Positions 1 to 8,048 of a stretch of DNA of 64,000 nt are shown one piece after another. Below the pieces are notes generated by a model. The model had not been told where the DNA came from. It saw nothing but the letters and a program-made list of their open reading frames with translations, and did not search any database. Each line of letters starts with the position of its first letter. Positions within the stretch are counted from its first letter, which is position 1. Source of the DNA: Fusobacterium massiliense (GTDB lineage Bacteria; Fusobacteriota; Fusobacteriia; Fusobacteriales; Fusobacteriaceae); assembly GCF_900095705.1 (NCBI RefSeq), contig NZ_LT608327.1:434001-498000 (forward strand), in the 5' to 3' direction. A program made the position numbers and the translations under genes.

Positions 1-889
1 AAGCCAAAGAAAGATTTAATAAACTTTCTATAATTGTATAGAATTTTGTGTCATTAAGAATGTATTTATTTGAATTATCAAAAATCTTATAATCGTGATT
101 TTTATTTTTATCTACAGCGAAATAAGTCTTAGTAGTAGATGATAAGACTTGAACTTGTAAATCTAAATCATCTGTATATGATATTAAATTTAATTTTATA
201 TTTCTATTAGGCAGAGAAATTTTTTCTAGTAAAAGTTCTTTCTCATTTATATCATTTTTTTCTATTTGAAAAACGAATTCAATTTCATTTTTTTTAGCTA
301 TTTCTTTTAATATAGATTTAAAATTATGTGGGAAATCAACTATATCATAAAATATAATTTTCTTAAATTTTTTCAAATAATCAAAATTTAAATTTTCAAT
401 TCTATCTAACCAGTCTTCTAAAATATAATTATTCTCATCTAAAAAATTATCTAGTTTATTTTTTAAATTAAAAAATAAAGAAAACTTTTCTTCTTGCCAT
501 TTAGATAAAACAACTTTTTCTAGTTCCTCTTTTTTTTCTATATATTTAAAAAATTCAAAAAAATCATTAGCAAGCTCCATTGAATCAAAGTATGAGCTAA
601 TATTATATTTTTTCTTTATTTCATCATCTAATAAAGAATAAAAAACAAAATATTTTTTTATATCTTTTAAATTTTTTCTTTTTGAAATAAAGATATAATC
701 CCAGAACTTATCAAACGAAATAATACTACTTGTTCTAATCATTTTTTTGCTGTTGATATAAGAAAAATAAAATTTTTGTACAAAATCATTTTCAACTACG
801 ATTAAATTTTCACTATTATCGTAATTAAAAATATTTGAATAAAGTTGATTTTCTTTTTCATTGTATGGCATATAATTAAACTTTATCAT
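1..889 (-). CDS. AddB/RexB-like nuclease-helicase subunit, N-terminal part (runs off left edge)
   Basis: The reading frame starts at an ATG at 889, behind an AGGGGGAAGA ribosome site, and stays open to base 1, so about 296 residues of the N-terminus are visible. No catalytic motif falls in this part. The segment IIFYDIVDFP, followed by a Lys/Glu-rich stretch and LDLQVQVLSS, resembles the way the N-terminal half of AddB-like PD-(D/E)XK exonuclease subunits is organised (double-strand break processing). The nuclease domain would be beyond the window edge. It lies 26 bp downstream of the MATE gene on the same strand and may be co-transcribed. The assignment is by overall pattern only; a Fusobacterium-specific hypothetical protein is the alternative. 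Confidence 0.45.
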   Translation of the reverse strand, partial: MIKFNYMPYNEKENQLYSNIFNYDNSENLIVVENDFVQKFYFSYINSKKMIRTSSIISFDKFWDYIFISKRKNLKDIKKYFVFYSLLDDEIKKKYNISSYFDSMELANDFFEFFKYIEKKEELEKVVLSKWQEEKFSLFFNLKNKLDNFLDENNYILEDWLDRIENLNFDYLKKFKKIIFYDIVDFPHNFKSILKEIAKKNEIEFVFQIEKNDINEKELLLEKISLPNRNIKLNLISYTDDLDLQVQVLSSTTKTYFAVDKNKNHDYKIFDNSNKYILNDTKFYTIIESLLNLSLA

Positions 890-915
890 TTCTTCCCCCT
901 ATATAACTAATAAAA

Positions 916-2259
916 TTAAACAGTTAAATATTTCCATTTACCTCTTTTAAATACATAAAGCAATGCTAAACTTCTTACAAATAAATCTATCGTCATTACA
1001 ATCCAAGCTCCAGACAATCCTAGTTTTAAAACATACAAAAATAAATATGTCGTTGGTATTCTTACCAAAAATATTCCTACAAAAGTTATAAATAATACAG
1101 ACTTTGTATCTCCTGCTCCTCTTAATGCCCCACTTAAAACTAATGACATAGCAGAAAATGGTTGACATATAGATACAAGTCTTAAAGCAACAATTGATAA
1201 TGCAACTACATTCTCATCTTTTGAAAATAAAGAAACTAATAAATTTGGAGCCACTAAAAATATTATTCCCATAGTTGACATCACTATAACAGCTATTATC
1301 GTACATATATAACCTTTTTTTAAAGCCTGTTTGGGAGAATTTTTCCCCAGTTCTTGCCCTACTAATGCAGTAGCTGCAAAAGAAAAAGCAAATCCTAAGT
1401 TGAAAGAAAAACTTTCTCCAACTAAAGCAATCTTGTGAGCTGCATAACTCAAATTTCCTAGTGATATAACCATCATTTCAAATATAAGCATTCCAAATCT
1501 TAAGCCTAATTGTTCTATTGCTGCTGGTATAGCTACCTTTAAAATTCTTTTTGATAAATGATAATCAAATTTCATTTTCTTTATATCTAAAGATATCCAC
1601 TGATTTTTATTAATAAAAATCAAATATACACTCAAAATTAAAACAGATAATCTTGCAAAAGTAGTTCCCAAGGCTGCTCCAAATACTCCCCATTTAAATA
1701 TGTAAATGAATAGATAATTACATACTAAATTTACTAATAAAGCCAATGTATTCCCCATCATCGGAATTTTATTTTGTCCCAAAGCTCTAAAAGCATAAAA
1801 TGTTACTATACCGACTGTTAAAAATGGAAAACTTAAAGCAGTAATATTTTGATATATTATAGCTTCTTTCAAATTCATATCTTTAGTGTTTCCTATTAAA
1901 TTTATTATCTGTTCTGAGAAAAGTAAAAATAAAAGCATCAAAAATATTCCTAAAGGCAATGCAATATAAAAACTTTGTGCAAAAGCCTTTTTTCCTTCTT
2001 CTTGATTTTTCGCTCCATATGCTCTGCTTAAAAGAGCTGCTGTCCCAGTTGTAACTGATATTAAAGCTGGTATTAAAGCATACATAGCAGCTGAACCAAC
2101 TCCGACAGAACTTATAGCAGTGGCTCCCAAACTTCCAACCATTATCATATCTGTTGTAGCTATTAATGTCTGTGCCAATAAATCTAATACAGATGGAATT
2201 GCAATTTTAAATATTTTTTTTATAACTTCATTATTATTTTTTATTAATTCTTTTATCAT
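916..2259 (-). CDS. MATE family multidrug/sodium antiporter
   Basis: A 447-residue integral membrane protein, the usual MATE length, with about twelve hydrophobic segments. The N-terminal motif IAIPSVLDLLAQTLIATTDM and the second-half repeat KVAIPAAIEQLGLRFG are the paired MatE domain starts, and GSAAMYALIPALISV plus ALLSRAYGAKN match the conserved loop after helix 2. The family exports cationic drugs or metabolites using Na+ or H+ gradients. The substrate cannot be read from sequence. The start at 2259 has AAAGGAAAAAAGG upstream. The AddB-like gene follows after 26 bp. Confidence 0.9.
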   Translation of the reverse strand: MIKELIKNNNEVIKKIFKIAIPSVLDLLAQTLIATTDMIMVGSLGATAISSVGVGSAAMYALIPALISVTTGTAALLSRAYGAKNQEEGKKAFAQSFYIALPLGIFLMLLFLLFSEQIINLIGNTKDMNLKEAIIYQNITALSFPFLTVGIVTFYAFRALGQNKIPMMGNTLALLVNLVCNYLFIYIFKWGVFGAALGTTFARLSVLILSVYLIFINKNQWISLDIKKMKFDYHLSKRILKVAIPAAIEQLGLRFGMLIFEMMVISLGNLSYAAHKIALVGESFSFNLGFAFSFAATALVGQELGKNSPKQALKKGYICTIIAVIVMSTMGIIFLVAPNLLVSLFSKDENVVALSIVALRLVSICQPFSAMSLVLSGALRGAGDTKSVLFITFVGIFLVRIPTTYLFLYVLKLGLSGAWIVMTIDLFVRSLALLYVFKRGKWKYLTV

Positions 2260-2308
2260 AAATTATACCTTTTTTCCTTTAAATATTAGTATTTTATTAT
2301 ATCATAAA

Positions 2309-2336
2309 AGAAATAAAATTTATACTTTCCTTACAA
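2309..2336. repeat. Solo tail of the terminator-adjacent hairpin repeat (H1)
   Basis: The stretch TTTATACTTTCCTTACAAAT followed by AAAA matches the AT-rich tail of the dispersed hairpin repeat without its palindromic core. It abuts the terminator of the iron-uptake pair, in the same position that full copies occupy elsewhere in the window. Confidence 0.5.
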
Positions 2337-2386
2337 ATAAAAAAAGCCAATTATAGATTTTTAATAGAATCCTATAATTGACTTTC
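2336..2386. terminator. Intrinsic terminator of the fetM-fetP operon
   Basis: Stem AGCCAATTATAG / CTATAATTGACT around a short loop, with an A-run on the plus strand that reads as a T-tract for minus-strand transcripts. It follows the stop codon of the P19-like gene by about 70 bp. It has a T-rich flank on the other side also, so it may work in both directions. Confidence 0.7.
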
Positions 2387-2458
2387 TTAATATTATATTT
2401 CTAATATAATTAAATACTATATTTCGAATTTTAAATTTGAAACAAAGGAAAAAAACTA

Positions 2459-3121
2459 CTATTTATTTTGTAATTGTTCTCCAGTATAAATCCAATCAAA
2501 TTCAACATTTTGAGTTTTGAAAAATTCTTCTGCTGCTTCTTTTCCATTATCTCTAGCTGCTGGTACTCCAGTTTCTGAGTCCACATGTAATAAGTAATCA
2601 GTAGGTGCTTTAATTTCAAGTTGTAATTTATATTTTCCAACTGGGATTAATCCTTTTTTAACATTGATTCCATAGTGTGCTCCATCATCAGCATTCATTG
2701 GCATAAAAGTTCCTGAAGTTATTTCAGTTTTTCCATCTTCAGATAATACTTTATAATTTACTGTTAAATAAGCTGGCCATATATCTTGTCCTTCTCCAAA
2801 TCCATATTTAACTGCAGCTTCTGGTAATAAGTGAATATCTGCTTCTAAGTGCATATCAGATTCAGCTGCTGAAGGTTGTTTTCCTTCAGGTATCATATCA
2901 ACTGCTTGGAAATATACAGCTGCTACTTGATAAGGTCCAACTACTTTTTCTTCACCAATAGGTGTTTCAGCAAATCCAGATTCTCCTGGTTTTTCAGCAG
3001 GTGCTGCTTGAGCTTCAGCTGCTGGTTGTTCTGCAGGTGCTGCTGCCTCTTCTTTCTTTTCTCCACATGCAACAAGCCCCAATGCAAGCAATGCTGCTAA
3101 TAAAAATTTTAAATTTTTCAT
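2459..3121 (-). CDS. fetP: P19/Tp34-type periplasmic ferrous iron-binding lipoprotein (FetP-like)
   Basis: A 220-residue protein with a lipoprotein signal (LLALGLVACG, Cys 19) and an Ala/Pro/Glu-rich linker to about residue 45. The rest matches the Fe2+ transport protein family (P19 of Campylobacter, Tp34 of Treponema, FetP of E. coli): ADIHLLP with a buried His, MHLE with the Met/His pair, and PMNADDGAHYGINV. These proteins bind Fe/Cu-type metals on the outside of the membrane and work with an FTR1 permease. The permease gene lies 48 bp upstream on the same strand, so the two form an operon. The ribosome site is GGGAGGT. The exact ligand set is inferred from the family. Confidence 0.85.
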   Translation of the reverse strand: MKNLKFLLAALLALGLVACGEKKEEAAAPAEQPAAEAQAAPAEKPGESGFAETPIGEEKVVGPYQVAAVYFQAVDMIPEGKQPSAAESDMHLEADIHLLPEAAVKYGFGEGQDIWPAYLTVNYKVLSEDGKTEITSGTFMPMNADDGAHYGINVKKGLIPVGKYKLQLEIKAPTDYLLHVDSETGVPAARDNGKEAAEEFFKTQNVEFDWIYTGEQLQNK

Positions 3122-3169
3122 AAAAAATACCTCCCTAAATTTATAATAAAATATAAAAAACTTTGTAAA

Positions 3170-4477
3170 CTAGTTATTTTCTGCTTCTTTTTTAGCTTTT
3201 TTTTCTTTTAACGAATTATTTAGCAACATCCAGCAAGAAGCAATTACCAACATAATTTGTGGTATTAATGTTTCAGCTCTATCATATATATTAAGCCATG
3301 TATTTTGATATCCATTCATTGCTGGTATAGTTGTACTTCCTGATATAACTCCTGCTTCAGTAAGTTCAACAACACCTTTTCCCATAAACGAAATACATAA
3401 CAAGAATAATAAGATACTTGTAAATTTAAAAAATGGTTTTAATGGTAATCTAACTGTAGTATATCTAAATATAACATAAATTGCTATCAAAACTACAGTT
3501 CCTACTAAAAATCCATAAAAAGCAAACATCTTATTAGTTTGACCTCCAGTTAACATAGCTTTATAGAACAGTACTAATTCTGCCCCTTCTCTTAAAACAG
3601 CTAAAAAAGCCGAAAAAATTAAAGCTCTCCCACTGTTTTGGTCTATTGATTTTTGAACTTGAGATTTTATATATCTTGACCATGCTTCTTCTTCAGAACG
3701 AGATAAAATCCAGTTACTTACCCAGAATAAGACAGCAACAGCTAGAAACATTGTTATCCCTTCCATCATTTCTTGTCCTACTCCACCAAGTAGAATATCT
3801 ATTAAAAATGCTAATATGAATGAACCTATAACTCCTGCTCCCATTCCATAATACACTTGTTTGCACAACTTTTCATTTCCTGTTTTTACTAAGTACGCAA
3901 TAATAGCAACTACTACTAATATAGCTTCTAATCCTTCTCTCAAAAGTAGACCAAAAGAAGCTCCAAAAGATTTTAGTTTTATTGTTGTTTCATCTCCAGT
4001 TACCACAGAGCCACCTTTAAATAATATTTCTCCAACTGAATCTGGAGAATCTTTTGCTACAGCTCCGTCCAACACCATAGCATCTCTATAAACTTTAACA
4101 GCTAATAAATCAATTTCATCATCAAGTTCTTTGACATTTCCTTGAAGATTTCCTTTTAGTACATGCTTAATTCTACGAAATGTAGCTTCAATTTCATTAA
4201 CTCTTTTTGCTGCTATATTTACCATAACATTTTTCTCGAAACCTTGTACTTCATAATAACCAAAATAAGCTCTGTTCATTGCATCATATGCTTCATCATT
4301 ATTCCCAGTTTCAATTGCTTTTTTAGCAGCTTGAAATTCAACATTCATATCTTTGGCTACATCTTGCCAAGTATCATATTTTTTCTTTTGAGCTGCTTCA
4401 ACATTAAGCGATGAAAATGAAACTAATAAAGAAAATATAATCCCGAAAACAAATGACATTTTTAAAAATTTCTTCAC
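3170..4477 (-). CDS. fetM: FTR1 family iron permease (FetM/EfeU-like)
   Basis: A 435-residue protein with a signal peptide, a helical periplasmic domain (about residues 30-170) and a seven-helix permease domain (about 178-425). Both diagnostic REXXE iron-binding motifs of the FTR1 family are present: LLREGLEAILVV and VLREGAELVLFY. The N-terminal extracellular helical extension is typical of bacterial FetM-type members. The start is GTG at 4477 with AGAGGTGAG upstream; an overlapping ATG is out of frame. It is the first gene of the pair with the P19-like lipoprotein. Promoter and palindromes lie just upstream (4529-4557). Confidence 0.9.
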   Translation of the reverse strand: MKKFLKMSFVFGIIFSLLVSFSSLNVEAAQKKKYDTWQDVAKDMNVEFQAAKKAIETGNNDEAYDAMNRAYFGYYEVQGFEKNVMVNIAAKRVNEIEATFRRIKHVLKGNLQGNVKELDDEIDLLAVKVYRDAMVLDGAVAKDSPDSVGEILFKGGSVVTGDETTIKLKSFGASFGLLLREGLEAILVVVAIIAYLVKTGNEKLCKQVYYGMGAGVIGSFILAFLIDILLGGVGQEMMEGITMFLAVAVLFWVSNWILSRSEEEAWSRYIKSQVQKSIDQNSGRALIFSAFLAVLREGAELVLFYKAMLTGGQTNKMFAFYGFLVGTVVLIAIYVIFRYTTVRLPLKPFFKFTSILLFLLCISFMGKGVVELTEAGVISGSTTIPAMNGYQNTWLNIYDRAETLIPQIMLVIASCWMLLNNSLKEKKAKKEAENN

Positions 4478-4528
4478 ATTTACTCACCTCTAATAAAGTA
4501 TTTATTACTTATGCATTCATTTCTTACT

Positions 4529-4557
4529 ATGATATATCAATTAGTTTAAACTGTCAA
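4529..4557 (-). promoter_or_regulatory. Sigma-70 type promoter of fetM with two nested palindromes
   Basis: Read on the minus strand: TTGACA at 4557-4552, a 17-bp spacer, then TATCAT at 4534-4529. Two perfect 10-bp palindromes overlap it: AGTTTAAACT at 4543-4552 and TGATATATCA at 4530-4539, the latter covering the -10 box. They are plausible repressor sites (for example a Fur or DtxR type regulator) but do not spell a classical Fur box. Confidence 0.65.
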
Positions 4558-4639
4558 TATGTTTTATATACAAAATATTTATTTTTGTATTAAAATATGT
4601 TAAAATAAGTTTAAATTAATATCTATTAAGAGGTGAAAA

Positions 4640-6073
4640 ATGAAAAAAATAAATTTTTATATTCTAATTATAATTTCATTATTTTTCTTATCATGTTCAA
4701 AAAAAAATGATGAAAATTCAAATTTAGAAAACAAACAAATTCTCTACACAGTTATGCCTAAAAATGATTATACTTTACAGATAAATAATTACTCTTCTAA
4801 TGAAAGAGCACTAATATCTCAACTTTGGGAAGGTTTAACTGAATTAAAAAATAATGGCATTAGAATGGTTAGTGTAAATAAAATAGAGCATTCTCCTGAT
4901 TTCAAAGAATGGACTTTTTATCTAAGAGATGATTTGAAATGGTCTAACGGAGAAAAAATTTCAGCAGATACTTTTGCTAAAAGTTGGATAGATACCTTAA
5001 CAAAAGAAAATAGTTCTGATGAAATTTACAGAATGTTTGTTATAAAAGGTGCTGAAGATTTTCATAATAAAAATACCAATATTTCTACTCTTGGGATAAA
5101 AGCAGATGGAAATATTTTAAAAGTTATCTTAAATAAAAGTGTTGATAATTTTGATGAATGGGTAAGTAATCCTATATTTTATCCTATCTATGATAGAAAC
5201 AAAAATTTACTTCCAACTGAACTTGTTGTAAACGGTCCTTTTAAGATAAAAGATTTTTCTAACGAACAAATTATTTTAGAGAAAAACAATCAATACTGGG
5301 ATAATGTAAACACCAGATTAAAAGAAATTGTAATAAATTTAGTTGAAGACGAAATAATGGCATATGAAATGTTTTCACGTAATGAAATTGATTTTTTTGG
5401 AGCTCCTTTTTACAGTATCCCTTTTGATAGATTAAATCAAGTTAATTCTCTTCCGGAAAAAATTGTTGTTCCTATTATGAGATATCTATACATTAGTATG
5501 CCAAATATAAAAAATGAGAAAATCTTTAGTAAGAAAGAAATTAGAAAACTTATGTATGATGTTACTGACCCTGAATTTATAGGGGACTCTATTTTAAAAA
5601 ATAATTCTCCTGCTATTTTTGAGCATCCTCATCCTAGTTCTTCAGTTTTAAGTGATGCAAAGGAAAAATTTGAAAAAATTAAAAATATAAACAATTTTAA
5701 AATAGAAGATCTAGTGTTTGTTGCTCATTTTAATGAAAATAATAAAATAGAAAAAAGAATACTTTTATCTACTGTAAAAGAATGGATTAGTTCTTTTAAA
5801 TTTCCTATAAAAGTTACATCTAATGCAAAAAATGATGAAATTACTTTTGATATAAAGGATTACCTTGTTGGAACAAATAAGAAGGAAGATTTTTATTATT
5901 ATTTAAATAAAAAATTTAATTTAAGAATTGAAAATGAAAATGATTTTTTAAATGATTTACCGGTTATACCCATTTTACAAAAAAATGAAACAATATTATT
6001 ACACTCAAATGTTAGAGGATTACTCGTAAGTCCTAATGGAGATATTTATTTTAAATATATAAATATTGATTGA
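4640..6073 (+). CDS. Peptide-type ABC transporter substrate-binding lipoprotein (OppA family, SBP_bac_5)
   Basis: A 477-residue lipoprotein (signal ending FFLSCSKK, Cys 19). The family signature is seen in SQLWEGLTEL, then EWTFYLRDDLKWSNGEKISADTFAKSW and LVVNGPFKIK, the conserved core of cluster 5 solute-binding proteins that bind peptides or nickel. It is shorter than the roughly 540 residues usual for OppA and the C-terminal half is poorly conserved. No permease or ATPase genes are next to it, so it is an orphan binding protein that may serve an Opp/Dpp transporter elsewhere. It diverges from fetM and has AAGAGGTGAAAA as ribosome site. Confidence 0.85.
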   Translation: MKKINFYILIIISLFFLSCSKKNDENSNLENKQILYTVMPKNDYTLQINNYSSNERALISQLWEGLTELKNNGIRMVSVNKIEHSPDFKEWTFYLRDDLKWSNGEKISADTFAKSWIDTLTKENSSDEIYRMFVIKGAEDFHNKNTNISTLGIKADGNILKVILNKSVDNFDEWVSNPIFYPIYDRNKNLLPTELVVNGPFKIKDFSNEQIILEKNNQYWDNVNTRLKEIVINLVEDEIMAYEMFSRNEIDFFGAPFYSIPFDRLNQVNSLPEKIVVPIMRYLYISMPNIKNEKIFSKKEIRKLMYDVTDPEFIGDSILKNNSPAIFEHPHPSSSVLSDAKEKFEKIKNINNFKIEDLVFVAHFNENNKIEKRILLSTVKEWISSFKFPIKVTSNAKNDEITFDIKDYLVGTNKKEDFYYYLNKKFNLRIENENDFLNDLPVIPILQKNETILLHSNVRGLLVSPNGDIYFKYINID

Positions 6074-6082
6074 AATAAACAA

Positions 6083-6198
6083 AGTCTCTGACGTCCGTAT
6101 TAGTTCGAAGAGCCTGTGTTCATTGAGCTCGTAGAACTCATACGGCTGTCAAGAGACTAATTTTAATATTTAAATTTATACTTTCTTATACAATAAAA
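6083..6198. repeat. Hairpin repeat H2 (core inverted relative to tail)
   Basis: Interrupted palindrome at 6083-6158: AGTCTCTGACGTCCGTATTA at one end and ATACGGCTGTCAAGAGACT at the other. The AT-rich tail (TTTATACTTTCTTATACAAT) follows to 6198 and meets the terminator of the FNT gene. The arm next to the tail is the GAACTCATACGG arm, the opposite of most copies. Confidence 0.9.
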
Positions 6199-6232
6199 AT
6201 AGCTCTAATATTCGTATTAATTTAGAGCTTTT
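6196..6232 (-). terminator. Intrinsic terminator of the FNT-family gene
   Basis: Stem AGCTCTAA / TTAGAGCT at 6201-6229 with flanking A-run (minus T-tract). It lies about 55 bp after the stop codon at 6287 and directly against the tail of repeat H2. Confidence 0.7.
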
Positions 6233-6286
6233 ATTAAGCTTTTGAAATTAATACTGGTATTAGGGCTTTACTTTATTTATATAATT

Positions 6287-7069
6287 TTATTTTTCAAGTT
6301 TATTTTCTTTTTTATAATAACAAACATATAATGATAAACCAATAAATAACCCTCCAACTATATTTCCAAGAGTTACATAAAATAAATTATAAAAAATACC
6401 TGCATATGTTATTGTAGGATTAAACATTTTAGCTACATTTAAATAGAACATATTTGCAACCGAGTGATCATAACCAATTAAAACAAAAAGCATAATTGGT
6501 AACCATGCACCTACTAATTTCCCAATAGTATCTCTTGACATATAAGCTAAAATTACTGCCGAACAAACTAAAACATTGCATAGTATTCCTTTTAAGAAAA
6601 GAACATAAGCTGATGCTTCTATTTTACCATGAGCCATAGCATCTACAAAAGCTTGTGAATCTGGGTTGAATGCTCCTGTTTTTGCTGTTATATAAGCAAT
6701 TATGACACTACCAACATAGTTAAAAATATAGACAATTACCCAATTACGAAGTAATGATTTTAGGTTGATATTTTTATTTACAAAACCTACCCCCATCAAC
6801 ACATTTCCTGTAAATAATTCTGTTCCTAAAGTTACAACTAAAATAAGTCCTACAGGGAACACCGATGCTCCTAGAACTTTTGCAGCTCCTGGGTCACTTT
6901 TCAATAAAGTGGAACTTGATACTATGTTTGCAACTCCTCCTAATGCTATAAGTGCTCCAGCAAATAATCCTAAAATTGCTAGTTTAAAGCACTCTTTTTT
7001 TCCCTTTTCTTCAGCTACCGTCAGTAAAAAATCTACTAACTCACTTGGTGTTTTGTGATGTACACTCAT
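6287..7069 (-). CDS. Formate/nitrite transporter (FNT) family channel
   Basis: A 260-residue membrane protein with six hydrophobic segments, the standard size of FocA/NirC pentameric channels for small monovalent anions. Conserved family stretches are GLFAGALIALGGV, GTELFTGN and NWVIVYIFNYVGS in the first half and MLFVLIGYDHSVANM (with the family His in the second half). The longest frame begins at a TTG at 7087, but the ATG at 7069 has GAGAGGGA at the right distance and gives the usual N-terminus, so I use it. In a fermenting anaerobe formate or hydrosulfide is a likely cargo; the sequence does not decide. Confidence 0.9.
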   Translation of the reverse strand: MSVHHKTPSELVDFLLTVAEEKGKKECFKLAILGLFAGALIALGGVANIVSSSTLLKSDPGAAKVLGASVFPVGLILVVTLGTELFTGNVLMGVGFVNKNINLKSLLRNWVIVYIFNYVGSVIIAYITAKTGAFNPDSQAFVDAMAHGKIEASAYVLFLKGILCNVLVCSAVILAYMSRDTIGKLVGAWLPIMLFVLIGYDHSVANMFYLNVAKMFNPTITYAGIFYNLFYVTLGNIVGGLFIGLSLYVCYYKKENKLEK

Positions 7070-7087
7070 TTTTTCCCTCTCTTTCAA

Positions 7088-7380
7088 AATTTTATATTGA
7101 TTATTATACTAAATTTTTTTTATTTTGAAAAACACTTTTTTTATTTTACTAGAAAAAATAAATTTAAAAATTAAATTCCAGAAAAAAGTACATATTAATC
7201 TAAATAGTCTATTTTTTAACTCATCTAACTCAGATATTTTAAATAAAATTATTGAAGGCATTTGAAACAATATTCTTTTAATTTTTATTTGTTAAGCAAA
7301 TAAAAAAATATTTAAAGTTTATTTTTCTATTTTTTATTTTATTTTTTAATTCAAAATTTCTTTTACTTTTATTAAAAATA
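7088..7380. other. AT-rich intergenic stretch upstream of the metal-uptake operon
   Basis: No gene is visible. It separates the divergent FNT and metal-uptake genes and is almost pure A/T with long T-runs. The one structured item is the near-perfect palindrome at 7286-7302, given separately. Confidence 0.6.
7286..7302. promoter_or_regulatory. 17-bp palindrome TATTTGTTAAGCAAATA, possible metal-regulator site
   Basis: The arms TATTTGTT and AGCAAATA match with one G/T mismatch. The inner 13 bases correspond to the perfect palindrome TTTGCTAAGCAAA found in the leader of the His-first periplasmic gene at 59453-59465. Shared by two genes thought to handle divalent metals, it could be an operator. 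It is about 85 bp above the apparent -10 box, which is far for a repressor. Confidence 0.35.
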
Positions 7381-7389
7381 TGCTATACT
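7362..7389 (+). promoter_or_regulatory. Probable promoter of the zinc/manganese uptake operon
   Basis: A good -10 box TATACT at 7384-7389 and a weak -35 TTTACT at 7362-7367 with a 16-bp spacer. It is the only convincing -10 just ahead of the operon. Confidence 0.45.
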
Positions 7390-7452
7390 TATAAAACAAT
7401 CAAATTCGTGAACATCGAAAAATTTAACTTACAAAAGAAAGAGGTGATAAAA

Positions 7453-8022
7453 ATTAATACACATATTGTTAAACCACTTAGCTCAAAAAAAGAAAATCTA
7501 TTTCTTATTTTGACTTTTTTTATTCTACTTTTAATTGCTGGTATTTCTTTGAAATTAACACATAAAGATGAATTTAAAATTGATTTGAAAGAAGGAGAAA
7601 TAATTTCTTTTGATACTTTAAACAGTATTGAATTAGGTCTTTATTCTGATATTAAAAACTCTTTAACTGATATGTCACAGTTAAAAGAAGAAAGTGGAGA
7701 ACTTCCAACTTTAAAAACTTTAATAGAAGAAGAAATTCCACCTTATTACAAAGATCTCACTTGGGAACAAAGAGGAGCTGTAGAGTGGAAAGAATTAAAG
7801 CACGACGGAGAAACTTTTTTACTTGGAGTAGGTAGTAATAAAGTGGGAATTTTCATAATTAAGTTAAATGAAAATCCTGAAAACAGTGATGTTTTTTACC
7901 TTCATGAAAAAGTTAGTCTTGAGAAATTAGAAACAAATTTTGAAAAATATGAAAGTCTTGCAAAAAAGGTTATTCCTTATACAGGAGGAGATGAAAGACA
8001 AAAGTTTGTTGGTAAAGAATAG
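7453..8022 (+). CDS. DUF6162-like membrane-anchored accessory protein of the metal-uptake operon
   Basis: The frame opens at 7408 (GTG) but no ribosome site precedes that codon. A near-perfect anti-Shine-Dalgarno match, AAAGAGGTGAT, lies at 7439-7449; the only in-frame codon at normal spacing is the ATT at 7453, so I place the start there (190 residues). The protein has one membrane segment (LFLILTFFILLLIAGISL) and a soluble domain of about 150 residues facing outside, with conserved-looking EEIPPYYKD and EWKEL blocks. It resembles the DUF6162 proteins found beside Zn/Mn binding-protein genes. Function is unknown. It opens a tight operon with two binding proteins, an ATPase and a permease. 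Confidence 0.6.
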   Translation: MNTHIVKPLSSKKENLFLILTFFILLLIAGISLKLTHKDEFKIDLKEGEIISFDTLNSIELGLYSDIKNSLTDMSQLKEESGELPTLKTLIEEEIPPYYKDLTWEQRGAVEWKELKHDGETFLLGVGSNKVGIFIIKLNENPENSDVFYLHEKVSLEKLETNFEKYESLAKKVIPYTGGDERQKFVGKE

Positions 8023-8048
8023 TATGAAAATGATATTAGGAGGTTAAA

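Noticed and set aside
2120-2356. Plus-strand 78-codon frame opposite the MATE gene start
   Set aside because: Antisense shadow without ribosome site; most of it is the complement of the MATE N-terminus.
6083-6158. CRISPR array interpretation of the repeated hairpins
   Set aside because: Copies are single, several kb apart, with no spacer periodicity, and no cas gene is present.
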